64,000 nt of DNA from Sphingobium sp. (GTDB lineage: Bacteria; Pseudomonadota; Alphaproteobacteria; Sphingomonadales; Sphingomonadaceae): the NCBI GenBank assembly GCA_035196065.1, contig CP136575.1:835001-899000 (forward strand). The letters are read 5' to 3'. Below, piece by piece: positions 17,688 to 27,066 of the stretch. How positions within the stretch are numbered: position 1 is the first letter of the stretch; every line of letters starts with the position of its first letter. A model generated the notes under the pieces. It did no database searches, was not told the origin of the DNA, and was given only the letters and a program-made list of their open reading frames with translations. Both the position numbers and the translations under genes were made by a program.

Positions 17688-19274
17688 TCAGCCGAGGTCG
17701 GCCGTGACAAAATCGGCCGCGCGTTCACCGATCATCATCGATGGCGCGTTGGTGTTCCCCGATATCAGGCGCGGCATGATGCTCGCATCGGCGACATAAA
17801 GCCCTTCAATCCCCCTGAACTTCAGGCGGGTATCGACGACGTCGTCTGCATTGCTGCCCATGCGGCAGGTGCCAACAGGGTGATAGACGGTGTCCGCCCG
17901 GTCGCGAATCAACTGTTCCAGCGCTGCATCATCATCAACAGCGGTCACATAGCGATCCTTGCCCTTATAGGCCGCGAGCGACGGTGCCTCGACTATCCGG
18001 TGGGTCAACCGGACGCCCGCCTTCAGCGTTTCAAGGTCGCGGTCGTCGGTCAGGAAGGCCGGGTCGATCAGCGGTGCAACCGCAGCATCTGCCGAGGCCA
18101 GCCGCACCGTGCCCCGGCTATAGGGGCGCAGCACACAGGCGTGGATGCTATAGCCATGGCCTTTCACTTTCTCGCGCCCATGATCTTCAAGCATCGCGGG
18201 CACGAAATGATATTGGATATCGGGCGCGGGCAGATCGGGTGACGATTTCCAGAAACCGCCGCTCTCGGCAAAACAGGTGGTCATGATGCCCGTGCGCTTC
18301 AGCCGATGCTCGATCACTGCCTTTGCCATCCGCCATGTGCCTGCCAGACTGTCGCCAAACAGTTCGGTCGATGCGGTCTGGAAACTCGATACATAGTCGA
18401 TATGGTCCTGCAGATCGGCGCCCACTGCCGGCTTGTCGCACATCACATCAATGTTCAGGCTGCGCAGATGATCTGCAGGGCCAATTCCGGAAAGCTGCAA
18501 TATCTGGGGGCTGCCAAAGGCACCGGCCGACAGGATCACCGCACCGCCTGCTTTCAGCGTCCTGCGGCTGTTGCCCTGGCGAATGACGATGCCCGTCGCG
18601 CGGCCTTCTTCGACGATGATCCGCTCGGTCAGCGCGCCGGTGATGACTTCCAGCTTGCCGGCTGCCTTGGCTGGCTCGACATAGGCGCGCGCCGCCGACC
18701 AGCGTTCCCCGCCTTTTTGCGTGACCTGATAAAGGCCGAAACCTTCCTGCTGAGAGCCGTTAAAGTCGTCAGTTCGCGGCAATTGCAGCTCCGCCGCAGC
18801 TTCGACAAAAGCCAAGCTGCCCGGATTGGGCCAACGTTGGTCCATGACGTTGAGCGGACCCTTGTCGCCATGAAAGGCATCGCCGCCCCGTTCATTGCCT
18901 TCGGATTTCTTGAAATAGGGCAGCACGTCGTCATAGGCCCAGCCTGCACAGCCGAGCGCAGCCCAATTGTCATAATCCCAGGCGTGGCCGCGGATATAGA
19001 CCATCGCATTGATCGCACTTGACCCGCCCAGGCCACGACCACGCGGCTGATAGCCGGTCCGGCCGTTCAGCCCCTTTTGCGGCACGGTTTCATAACGATA
19101 GTTTGACGCATCGGGGATGAAAGGCATGAAGCCCGGCGTCTTTACCCGGATGGTGTTGTTATGCCCGCCGGCCTCGACAAGGCAGACCTTATATTTGCCA
19201 GATTCGGCAAGCCTGCCGGCCGCTGCGCTGCCCGCTGATCCGCCGCCAACTACGATGATGTCAAATTCGTCCAT
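17688..19274 (-). CDS. GMC-family FAD-dependent oxidoreductase (choline/alcohol dehydrogenase-like)
   Basis: This 528-residue flavoprotein starts with the FAD-binding fold IIVVGGGSAGSAAAGRLAES. It contains GMC signature 1 (GRGLGGSSAINAMVYIRGH), signature 2 (GAFGSPQILQLSGIGP), and the C-terminal catalytic region YHPVGTCRMG followed by ISGNTNAPSMMIGERAAD. GMC enzymes oxidise alcohols to aldehydes; members of this length act on choline or medium/long-chain alcohols. The substrate cannot be read from sequence. A strong AGAGGAG site precedes the ATG. It follows a sterol-desaturase-like hydroxylase, 52 bp downstream, so it may oxidise a hydroxylated lipid. Confidence 0.9.
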   Translation of the reverse strand: MDEFDIIVVGGGSAGSAAAGRLAESGKYKVCLVEAGGHNNTIRVKTPGFMPFIPDASNYRYETVPQKGLNGRTGYQPRGRGLGGSSAINAMVYIRGHAWDYDNWAALGCAGWAYDDVLPYFKKSEGNERGGDAFHGDKGPLNVMDQRWPNPGSLAFVEAAAELQLPRTDDFNGSQQEGFGLYQVTQKGGERWSAARAYVEPAKAAGKLEVITGALTERIIVEEGRATGIVIRQGNSRRTLKAGGAVILSAGAFGSPQILQLSGIGPADHLRSLNIDVMCDKPAVGADLQDHIDYVSSFQTASTELFGDSLAGTWRMAKAVIEHRLKRTGIMTTCFAESGGFWKSSPDLPAPDIQYHFVPAMLEDHGREKVKGHGYSIHACVLRPYSRGTVRLASADAAVAPLIDPAFLTDDRDLETLKAGVRLTHRIVEAPSLAAYKGKDRYVTAVDDDAALEQLIRDRADTVYHPVGTCRMGSNADDVVDTRLKFRGIEGLYVADASIMPRLISGNTNAPSMMIGERAADFVTADLG

Positions 19275-19326
19275 GACTACTCCTCTTGCAATCAGGACTT
19301 AATCAGGCGGTTAAATTTCGCAATCG

Positions 19327-20235
19327 CTATTCTGCGGGCGTTGCCTGATTTTGCTGGCGCTCGGTCCAACGCGCCTTGATGCTTTCAGATGTGTCGCGGC
19401 TATTGTCATGGCTCCAGCCGGGTGGGTTCCACAGATAGCCCAGTTTATGCCGCCAGGGCGCGGACCATAGGTCGCGCGCAATTCCCACCCATTCGTGGAA
19501 CAGGCTCCACAGCAGGTTGAAACTGCCCAATTGGCGGACAATGCCATAACGGATCGGTTCCCCGTCCACTTCCTCGACAAATGTGCCGAACATTCGATCC
19601 CAGATGATGAAGGTGCCGGCATAGTTGGAATCGAGATAGCGCGGGTTGGTCGCATGGTGGACGCGATGATGGCTCGGCGTATTCATGACATATTCGAACC
19701 AGCGCGGCAGCTTTCCGATCGCCTCGGTATGGATCCAGAATTGGTAGATGAGGTTGATTGCACCGCAGAAGAAAACCATCGCCGGATCAAAACCGATCAG
19801 CACCAGCGGCAGGCGGAAGATGAAGCCTAGCGCTATGAAACCGGTCCAGCTTTGCCGCAGCGCGGTCGACAGGTTGTAATGCTGGCTCGAATGATGGTTC
19901 ACATGGCTTGCCCAGAACCAGCGGACCTGATGCGCACTGCGATGAAACAGATAATAAGCAAGATCGTCGACTACAAAGCAGACGATCCACGCCCACCACA
20001 TCCAGCCGATATCGAACAGGCGGTATTGATAGGCGCTGTAAAACAATGCGACGACCAACCCCGCCGTCAACGCCCCCGCTACGGTGCTTCCAACGCCGAA
20101 GGCTAGCGAGGTTAGCGTGTCGCGCGGTTCATATTTTTCGGGGGCATTACGCTTCGCCCATATCATTTCGATGAGGATCAGCAGGACGAAAACCGGAACT
20201 GCAAAATCAATCGGATTGGGCAGTTTCACCATCAT
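19327..20235 (-). CDS. Sterol desaturase/fatty acid hydroxylase family protein
   Basis: This 302-residue integral membrane di-iron enzyme carries the family histidine boxes: HRSAH and HVNHH in the second hydrophobic block and HHRVHH in the C-terminal half. Several transmembrane helices precede and separate them. Relatives hydroxylate or desaturate sterols, carotenoids and fatty acids. The start overlaps the stop of the preceding small protein (ATGA), and a GMC dehydrogenase follows, which suggests a short lipid-modification pathway. The exact substrate is unknown. Confidence 0.9.
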   Translation of the reverse strand: MMVKLPNPIDFAVPVFVLLILIEMIWAKRNAPEKYEPRDTLTSLAFGVGSTVAGALTAGLVVALFYSAYQYRLFDIGWMWWAWIVCFVVDDLAYYLFHRSAHQVRWFWASHVNHHSSQHYNLSTALRQSWTGFIALGFIFRLPLVLIGFDPAMVFFCGAINLIYQFWIHTEAIGKLPRWFEYVMNTPSHHRVHHATNPRYLDSNYAGTFIIWDRMFGTFVEEVDGEPIRYGIVRQLGSFNLLWSLFHEWVGIARDLWSAPWRHKLGYLWNPPGWSHDNSRDTSESIKARWTERQQNQATPAE

Positions 20236-20642
20236 GCTTGAATCCTTCGCAACCCTGCGGCCCAGGCCTGCGCGCGTTCACCCAGGTTGAGCGTTACCTT
20301 GCCGAAATGGCGGTCGCTCGTACCGATCGTCAGGAAATTCTGGTCCAGCCGCGATTCGGTGGAGCTATCGAGCAGCCGTCCGACAAATTGCGCGCCATGG
20401 CGGCGCAAAACCATCTGCCTGCCTTGTGCATCGCGAAGCAACGCGCCAATCCCTGCGCGGTCGATGGCGATGTCGACGGCTTCGAAACCGCATAGCGCCT
20501 GTTCGGCAAGTTCGCTGGCATGGGCTTCATCACGAATGCGCATGTCGCCGCCCAAACCCATGCGTCGTACCATCCATGCCACGAACAGGATCGAGATCAG
20601 CGATGCGGCCAGTTTTACAATTTCGAATAGCGCCCCGTCCAA
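20232..20642 (-). CDS. Membrane-anchored protein of unknown function
   Basis: I do not recognise a family. The 136-residue product has one N-terminal transmembrane helix (about residues 5-26) and a soluble domain starting EAHASELAEQALCGFEAVDIAIDRAG, followed by RDAQGRQMVLRRHGAQFVGRLL, which looks like a small alpha/beta fold. It lies 3 bp after the DUF442 gene and overlaps the hydroxylase gene by 4 bp, so it is translated as part of that operon. Codon use resembles that of its neighbours. Confidence 0.75.
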   Translation of the reverse strand: MDGALFEIVKLAASLISILFVAWMVRRMGLGGDMRIRDEAHASELAEQALCGFEAVDIAIDRAGIGALLRDAQGRQMVLRRHGAQFVGRLLDSSTESRLDQNFLTIGTSDRHFGKVTLNLGERAQAWAAGLRRIQA

Positions 20643-20645
20643 AAT

Positions 20646-21083
20646 TCAGGCCCGAGCTTTAAGCATGTCCATGAGCGGACGAATTGGGCTGACATCATAG
20701 CCCGCCTTGGCGGCCATGTTGGTAAGTGCGTCGGGATCGCCGCCCTGCGATGCTTCGGCGAGCGCCCAAAGCAACGTTGATCGCGTGCCCGACCGGCAAT
20801 AGGCTAGGACACCGCCCTGCGCTGTATCCAGTGCATCGGCCATCGCCTTGACCTGCGGTTCGCTGAAGCCTGAATGGGTAACGGGTATTGCGACATAGTC
20901 CATGCCCGCCGCCCGTGCGGCTGCCTCAATTTCTTCACCCGGCGTCTGGTCGTCGCCTTCGCCGTCGGGCCGGTTGTTAACGATCAGCTTGATCCCCAAA
21001 GCGGTTGCCTCGGCGATCTGGTCAGCGGTGATTTGCGGGGAGGCATAGATGCCATCGGTGATTTTGCGGAACATGTGCGTCAT
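20646..21083 (-). CDS. TIGR01244/DUF442 family phosphatase-like or sulfurtransferase protein
   Basis: This 145-residue protein matches the beta-lactamase-hydrolase-like (Blh N-terminal, DUF442) family. FRKITDGIYASPQITADQIA opens the domain, and LAYCRSGTRSTLLWALAEA supplies a cysteine loop of the HCX5R phosphatase type, in which Tyr replaces the usual His. Related domains occur with sulfide metabolism enzymes or stand alone. The real reaction is uncertain. It overlaps the recQ stop by 4 bp (ATGA). Confidence 0.85.
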   Translation of the reverse strand: MTHMFRKITDGIYASPQITADQIAEATALGIKLIVNNRPDGEGDDQTPGEEIEAAARAAGMDYVAIPVTHSGFSEPQVKAMADALDTAQGGVLAYCRSGTRSTLLWALAEASQGGDPDALTNMAAKAGYDVSPIRPLMDMLKARA

Positions 21084-22858
21084 CCTTCTGCAAACCCCCT
21101 TATTACAGACAGAAAGGCTTCGCCATAGGCTTCCAGCTTACGTGCGCCGATACCGCTGATCATCGCAATATTTGAAGGATCCTTTGGCCGCCGCTGTGCC
21201 AGTTCGCGCAAGGTGGCGTCGTGAAAGATCACATAGGGTGGCACACCCGCCGCTTCGGCAAGTTCGCGTCGCTTGGCGCGTAGCGCTTCGAACAGCGGAT
21301 CGTCGGCTGGGTTGCCTTCGCGTGCCCGCTCCCGCTTAGGCTTGGGTGGTACGACAATCTCGATCTTGTGTTCGCCCTTCAGGATAGATCGCGCGCCGCC
21401 AGCCAGCCGCAAACCGCCATGTTCATTGGCGCCCAAATGCCCCTGCGCCTGCAAGGCCCGGGCGACCGGCCGGATCAGCGTCGCTTCCGCGGTATCGACG
21501 ATGCCGAACACCGAAAGCTGGTCATGGCCGCGCGCCAATATGCGTTCATCGCTCTGCCCGCGCAGCACCTTTTCCAGATGCCCGACGCCAAAGCTTTGTC
21601 CGGTGCGATAAACCGCGGAAAGCAGCTTGCGCGCTACCTCGGTCGCATCGGTCACGCCGGGTGCATCGAGGCAATTGTCGCAATTGCCGCACTGATGCGG
21701 CGGGGTTTCACCGAAATGACGAAGCAGTATCGCGCGCCTGCAGCCGGCGGTCTCGACCAAAGCCGACAAGGCGTCGATCCGTGCCTTTTCGGCCAGCAGT
21801 CGGACTTCAGGCACGTCCTTCAGCCGTTCGCGTGCGAGGCTGAAATCGCCTGCTGACCAGAAAAGATGGGCAACAGCCGGGTCGCCATCACGGCCGGCAC
21901 GACCGCTTTCCTGATAATAGGCCTCGATCGATTTGGGGATGCCGGCATGGGCCACGAAGCGCACATCCGGCTTGTCGATGCCCATGCCAAAGGCGACTGT
22001 TGCGACCATCACCATATCTTCGGATGCGACAAATTCCGCCTGTGCCGCTGCACGCGCAGCCGGGTCCATTCCCGCGTGGTAATAGGCGGCACGCCGCCCA
22101 CTGCGCCCGATCAATTCCGCCAGTTTCTCCGCACGGTCGCGCGTCGTTGCATAGACAATCCCGGCACCGCGCCACCGCCGCACCGCAGAAGCGATCGCCG
22201 ACCCCTTGTTTGTGCTGTTGGTAACGGCGTAGCGGATGTTCGGCCGGTCAAAGCCGGAAACGATGGTCCCGCTTTCGGGTATGCCCAGTTGCTGCGCAAT
22301 GTCTTCGCGGGTGTGTTCGTCCGCCGTTGCGGTCAGCGCCAATCGCGCGACATCTGGAAATTCGTCCATCATCGGACGAAGCAAGCGATAGTCGGGGCGG
22401 AAATCATGGCCCCATTCGGATACGCAATGTGCCTCGTCGATCGCGAAGAGCGCGATATTTGCTTCGTGGAGCAAGGCCCGGAAATCGGCGGTCGAGGCAC
22501 GTTCGGGCGCTACATATAGCAGGTCCAACTCACCTGCCCGGAACCGGGTAATCGTTTCCGCCCTATTGTTGTCGGCTGAAGTCAATGTTGCGGCCCGAAT
22601 TCCGACAGCGCTCGCGGCGCGCAATTGATCGTGCATCAAGGCGATCAGGGGCGAAATTACGATGCAGGTGCCATCGAGAATCACTGCGGGCAACTGGTAA
22701 CAAAGCGATTTGCCCGCACCCGTGGGCATTACCGCCAACGTGCTTTGTCCTTGCAGCGTGCGACTGACGACATCTTCCTGCACGCCGCGAAAGGCAGGAA
22801 AACCGAAAACGCGGTGCAGCACATCTGCAGGACTGGAATTGAGCGGTGTGCTGGCCAT
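21080..22858 (-). CDS. recQ: ATP-dependent DNA helicase RecQ
   Basis: RecQ unwinds DNA 3' to 5' in recombination and repair. The 592-residue protein has Walker A in MPTGAGKSLCYQLPA, the DEAH box with aromatic-rich loop DEAHCVSEWGHDFRPDY, the arginine-finger motif QESGRAGRDG, a zinc subdomain (CRRAILLRHF then CGNCDNC), a winged-helix RQC domain and a C-terminal HRDC domain (DPLFEALRAKRRELAEAAGVPPY). It heads an operon of four more genes joined by 3-52 bp gaps or overlaps. Confidence 0.96.
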   Translation of the reverse strand: MASTPLNSSPADVLHRVFGFPAFRGVQEDVVSRTLQGQSTLAVMPTGAGKSLCYQLPAVILDGTCIVISPLIALMHDQLRAASAVGIRAATLTSADNNRAETITRFRAGELDLLYVAPERASTADFRALLHEANIALFAIDEAHCVSEWGHDFRPDYRLLRPMMDEFPDVARLALTATADEHTREDIAQQLGIPESGTIVSGFDRPNIRYAVTNSTNKGSAIASAVRRWRGAGIVYATTRDRAEKLAELIGRSGRRAAYYHAGMDPAARAAAQAEFVASEDMVMVATVAFGMGIDKPDVRFVAHAGIPKSIEAYYQESGRAGRDGDPAVAHLFWSAGDFSLARERLKDVPEVRLLAEKARIDALSALVETAGCRRAILLRHFGETPPHQCGNCDNCLDAPGVTDATEVARKLLSAVYRTGQSFGVGHLEKVLRGQSDERILARGHDQLSVFGIVDTAEATLIRPVARALQAQGHLGANEHGGLRLAGGARSILKGEHKIEIVVPPKPKRERAREGNPADDPLFEALRAKRRELAEAAGVPPYVIFHDATLRELAQRRPKDPSNIAMISGIGARKLEAYGEAFLSVIRGFAEG

Positions 22859-22949
22859 CGCCCGAGGCGCTAGGCGGGAAATCCGCCCAAGAACAGACCG
22901 CTCATGCCTGATCGATCACTAGCTTGTGGATAGTCGTGCCCGAGCCCCG

Positions 22950-24794
22950 TTATGCGGCGGCTTCAGGTTCCGCTTCTTTCTCGGCCTGTTGGCGCGTCCA
23001 CATTTCGGCATAAAGCCCGTTGCTTGCCAGCAGATCGGCATGGGTCCCGCGTTCGGCAATTCGCCCTGCGTCGAGCACGACAATCTCGTCTGCATCGACC
23101 ACGGTCGAAAGCCGGTGCGCGATAACGATCGTGGTGCGTGCCTTTGCTACGGCATCAAGTGTGTCGAGTATCTCTGCCTCAGTCCGGCTGTCGAGGGCGC
23201 TTGTCGCTTCGTCGAGGATCAATATGGGCGGATTTTTGACGAGCGTTCGGGCAATCGCCACGCGCTGTTTCTCACCGCCAGACAATTTCAGTCCACGTTC
23301 GCCCACCTGCGTTTCATATTGGCGCGGCTGGGCGGCGATGAAATGGTGGATCTGGGCACCGCGAGCTGCATCCTCGATATCGCGCTGGTCGGCACCCTCG
23401 CGGCCATAGCCGATATTGTAACCGATGCTGTCGTTGAAAAGCACGGTATCCTGCGGAACTATGCCGATATGCGATCGCAGCGAAGCTTGCGTCACGTCGC
23501 GCAAATCCTGCCCGTCGATCGTGATCCGGCCGCCGGTCACGTCGTAGAAGCGGTAAAGCAGCCGCGCGATCGTCGATTTCCCGGCACCGGACGGGCCCAC
23601 AACGGCAAGTGTTTTGCCCGGCGGCACGGTCAGCGTCAGTCCATTCAGGATCTGCCGATCCTTGTCATAGCCAAAGGTGACATTTTCAAAATGCAGTTCA
23701 CCGCCGCTCACATTCAGGGCAACTGCGCCGGGCTTGTCGACGATTTCAGCCTCGGTATCGATCAGGTCGAACATTGCGGCCATGTCGATCAGTCCTTGGC
23801 GGATCGTGCGATAGACCATGCCGAGCATATCGAGCGGACGGAAAAGCTGGGCGAGCAGGGTGTTGACGAGCACAACGTCACCGGTCGAGAATTTGCCCTG
23901 CGACCAGCCCCAAACCGAATAGCCCATTGCGCCCGCCATCATCAAATTGGTAATCAGTGACTGGCCTATGTTTAACCAGGCGAGCGAGTTTTCCGATTTG
24001 ACCGCTGCCTCGGCATAGCGGTGCGCGACCTTTGCATAATATTCCGACTCGCGATCCTCGGCGTTGAAATATTTGACGGTTTCATAGTTTAGCAGGCTGT
24101 CGACCGAGCGCGCGACCGTTGCCGTATCCAGCTCATTCATTTCCTCGCGCAGCTTGTTGCGCCAGTCGGTCACTCTTTGGGTGAAGAGGATATAGACGGT
24201 CACCATGGCGATCGTCGCGACGACTAAGCCAAAGCCGAACTTGATCCAGAAGATTACCAGCACAGCGGTCAGTTCGATCGCCGTCGGGGCGATATTGAAC
24301 AGCATGAAATAGAGCATGATGTCGATGCTCTTGGTGCCGCGTTCGATCACCTTGGTAACAGCCCCGGTACGGCGGTTCATATGGAATCGCATCGACAGGC
24401 GGTGCAGGTGGGCAAAGGTATGTTCGGCCAGCCGGCGGGTCGCATCCTGTCCGACGCGTTCGAACACCACATTGCGGATGTTATCGAACAACACGCCGCC
24501 GAATCGCGCGCCGGAATAGGCGACCACCAGCCCGATTGCGAGCCAGACCGCGTCTTCCAGCCCTGGTTTCATCTGGTCGACGGCCGCGCCATAGACGAAG
24601 CCCATGGAGAGCTGAACACCCTTGGACACGAGCACCAGCAGCATCGCGATGACGATCCGCACGCGAAGCGCCGTCATGTCCTTTGGCCAAAGATAGGGCA
24701 GAAACCGCTTCAACGTCGCAAATGTCGCGTCAGGCTTGGGCGAAGCCTTATCGTCCCCCTCGCCCTCGTTTGCGCTTGCCGTCATTCCCTGCAT
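22950..24794 (-). CDS. Atm1-type ABC exporter (permease fused to ATPase)
   Basis: This 614-residue half-transporter has a six-helix membrane domain followed by one ATPase domain with Walker A GPSGAGKSTIA, the LSGGEKQRVAIAR signature and Walker B ILILDEATSALD. The stretch HRLSMRFHMNRRTGAVTKVIERGTKSI and KYFNAEDRESEYY are typical of the Atm1/ABCB7/HMT1 subfamily. Members export glutathione-bound metals or persulfides and support Fe-S and heavy-metal homeostasis. It probably works as a homodimer in the inner membrane. Start could be the ATG at 24794 or 24785. It lies between a TonB-dependent receptor and recQ. Confidence 0.92.
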   Translation of the reverse strand: MQGMTASANEGEGDDKASPKPDATFATLKRFLPYLWPKDMTALRVRIVIAMLLVLVSKGVQLSMGFVYGAAVDQMKPGLEDAVWLAIGLVVAYSGARFGGVLFDNIRNVVFERVGQDATRRLAEHTFAHLHRLSMRFHMNRRTGAVTKVIERGTKSIDIMLYFMLFNIAPTAIELTAVLVIFWIKFGFGLVVATIAMVTVYILFTQRVTDWRNKLREEMNELDTATVARSVDSLLNYETVKYFNAEDRESEYYAKVAHRYAEAAVKSENSLAWLNIGQSLITNLMMAGAMGYSVWGWSQGKFSTGDVVLVNTLLAQLFRPLDMLGMVYRTIRQGLIDMAAMFDLIDTEAEIVDKPGAVALNVSGGELHFENVTFGYDKDRQILNGLTLTVPPGKTLAVVGPSGAGKSTIARLLYRFYDVTGGRITIDGQDLRDVTQASLRSHIGIVPQDTVLFNDSIGYNIGYGREGADQRDIEDAARGAQIHHFIAAQPRQYETQVGERGLKLSGGEKQRVAIARTLVKNPPILILDEATSALDSRTEAEILDTLDAVAKARTTIVIAHRLSTVVDADEIVVLDAGRIAERGTHADLLASNGLYAEMWTRQQAEKEAEPEAAA

Positions 24795-24822
24795 CGGAAC
24801 CCTATAGGCCCGGAATTCAGGA

Positions 24823-26940
24823 TCAGAAAGTGCTGCTGACGTTCAGCCGGTAGAAAGTGCCATAACGGTAATCGCCCTGTCGGGTGAAATCGACGGGGCC
24901 ATTGCGACGATTGAGGTAGAAGATCTCACGCGAATGTTCCCGCTGCCCCGCGAGATTCATCACGGTTCCACGTACCTTCAGGCCCAGCACATTCTTATGC
25001 TCGATATAGGCCTGCACAAACGGCCCTGTCCGGGATTCACGGCCGAAATAATCGAGGCGGTAAAATCCGTTGTCGTAATTATCTTCGGCGAACAGCCCCC
25101 ACGCCCATTGCGTATCGGGGATATCGTGTCGGAAATCGATGTTCCAATAGCTGCGTCCGCGATTGCTGATCGGTCGGCCGATAAGCAACAGCGGATCACG
25201 CACGCTGGTTGCTTGCAGGGCGAGCAGGGCATCCAGTTTGGCGCCCTTGAAACCGATCGCATCCAAAACGAAACTGCCGTTGATCTCGCCGCGCAACCGC
25301 TTCGCGCTCGGCAGGTTGCCTACGGCTTCCTCGGTCAGGCTGATCGGGATCTGGTCGACAAGATCGCTGATCAGTTCACCGTCGAGCTTGAACTTGATCG
25401 AACCAGCTTTGCCAAGTGACCAATTTGCTTCATTTTCCCAAAGCCAGCTTTGCGGCGGTACGAGCTCGGGATTGTTGGCATTATTGTTGCCGTTCTGGAC
25501 ATCAACCGAGGCCAGAAAGTCGAAGAAGCTCAACTGGCCGACCTTGCGCTGGAACTTGCTTGAAAAACTGAGGTTGGACGTTGCTTTCCAGCTCAATGCC
25601 ACAAAAGCTTTTGGGCGCCAGAATGTGCGGTTCGATCCGCCTGCGCCTGTCTGGCCGAGCTGGCTATATTCGCCGCCGATACTTGCCTGGACCGACAGCG
25701 TCGGTGACAGCGGGCGCCCATAGGCCAGAATTGCCTGGCCGCGCTTTTCCTCGACGCGTGATGTTGCGCCGGGCACCGGCACCGGCTGATAGGCGGTGCC
25801 TGCCAGCTGGAATAGCTCCGCTTCTGCGTCGAGATAATTGAGCGCGCCTTCCAGCGACACTTGCCAATCGGCCGGCCCCGCCTTCCAACGATACTCGCTA
25901 CGCACGACCGTTTCGCTTTCATCGATGCGGCGTTCAAATCGCTGGCCCTGCGGCGGCGTGCCGTCGATGAAATCGCGCCGGAATTCGCTGGTGATCGGAC
26001 TATGTTCAAACCGGCGGAAGCCGACCAGTTTCAACCTGCCAGGGCCGATCCCGAATTCATAATCGCCGCCAAGTTCATAATTCCATTCATCTTCTCGGCT
26101 GCGCTGCAATTCATCGATATCCGGGGTGCCTGGGGCGAAGCGGACAAAGTCGCTCTTTCTGCGAAAACGGAAAAATTCGAGTGCACCGTTGATGTTGAAG
26201 ATATTACCGTTGTCGGCTTTCAGATTGTAACTGCCGGCAAGGCGGGGGCGGTCGCCGCGGTTCCGCGCCTCAATTGCCCTTGTATAGAGCAGTGTGCCGT
26301 CGGCGGCCCGCGTAAACTCCTCGCCCCATGCGCCGCCGCGAAAGCCATCATCATTGCTCAAGCCAAGGGTGAAATCGCCTTTGCCCAGACGGCCCGAAAG
26401 ATTGACTTCGCCGGTTCTGCCGTTCGCGCCAATCTTTTCGCGCGTTTCGCCGCGCCACGCAAAATTGCCCTTCAGCCTGCCTTCACGCGCGACGATATTG
26501 AGCACCTGTCCGTTGATGCCCGAAACGTTGAACGTGGCCGCATCCGCGACTTCTAGACGCAGGACCGACGATACCGCGATCCGCGACAGTGCCGTTTCGG
26601 CGTCATTACTTTTGCCAGTGACGCGCTGACCGTTGATCAGCACATTCTGGCTGGCTTCACCCAGCCCGCGATCGTTGCTGACTTGTGTGATCGAAAAGCC
26701 TGGAATCTGCCGTACCATGTCGAGCGCGGTCTGCGGGGCAAAGCGTTCAAACTGGCTGGTGAGATAGATCTGGCGGCCATTCTCCAGCTGTGGTTCAAGG
26801 CCGGTTGCGCCGGATGGCAGGGTAAGGGGCGCAGCAACTGTATTTGCCGGACTGCTTTCCGCGCGCAGCGGGTGCGCGGTGGCGAGCGCCAACAGGCTGG
26901 CAGCGGCGGTAAGGCCGTTACGGGCGCAGAAAACGGTCAT
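24823..26940 (-). CDS. TonB-dependent receptor-like outer membrane protein
   Basis: The 705-residue product has a signal peptide (ALATAHPLRAES), a plug domain (ALDMVRQIPGFSITQVSNDRG and VLINGQRVTGKS) and a long beta-barrel ending in the aromatic residue of RLNVSSTF, the standard outer-membrane insertion signal. A short stretch around LENGRQIYLTSQFERFAPQTA may serve as the TonB box region. The ATG at 26940 follows GGAGAGGGA; the open frame upstream is not coding. The ligand is not evident. The Atm1-type exporter lies 28 bp downstream, which may be coincidental or may point to metal handling. Confidence 0.87.
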   Translation of the reverse strand: MTVFCARNGLTAAASLLALATAHPLRAESSPANTVAAPLTLPSGATGLEPQLENGRQIYLTSQFERFAPQTALDMVRQIPGFSITQVSNDRGLGEASQNVLINGQRVTGKSNDAETALSRIAVSSVLRLEVADAATFNVSGINGQVLNIVAREGRLKGNFAWRGETREKIGANGRTGEVNLSGRLGKGDFTLGLSNDDGFRGGAWGEEFTRAADGTLLYTRAIEARNRGDRPRLAGSYNLKADNGNIFNINGALEFFRFRRKSDFVRFAPGTPDIDELQRSREDEWNYELGGDYEFGIGPGRLKLVGFRRFEHSPITSEFRRDFIDGTPPQGQRFERRIDESETVVRSEYRWKAGPADWQVSLEGALNYLDAEAELFQLAGTAYQPVPVPGATSRVEEKRGQAILAYGRPLSPTLSVQASIGGEYSQLGQTGAGGSNRTFWRPKAFVALSWKATSNLSFSSKFQRKVGQLSFFDFLASVDVQNGNNNANNPELVPPQSWLWENEANWSLGKAGSIKFKLDGELISDLVDQIPISLTEEAVGNLPSAKRLRGEINGSFVLDAIGFKGAKLDALLALQATSVRDPLLLIGRPISNRGRSYWNIDFRHDIPDTQWAWGLFAEDNYDNGFYRLDYFGRESRTGPFVQAYIEHKNVLGLKVRGTVMNLAGQREHSREIFYLNRRNGPVDFTRQGDYRYGTFYRLNVSSTF

Positions 26941-27066
26941 TCCCTCTCCAAAACCAAGGTTTGCAGGCTTTCTTTCGGCCCGTTTGCGCTCCCTTGGCGT
27001 TGCCCTAGTTTTGCATGATGTTGGAATGAAGCCGCATTCGATCAGCGGCCAATGGTCAGGGACCAA

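Noticed and set aside
22859-22949. GGCGG-GAAAT-CCGCC hairpin between the ABC exporter gene and recQ
   Set aside because: The stem is only 5 bp with no T-run; not strong enough to call a terminator.
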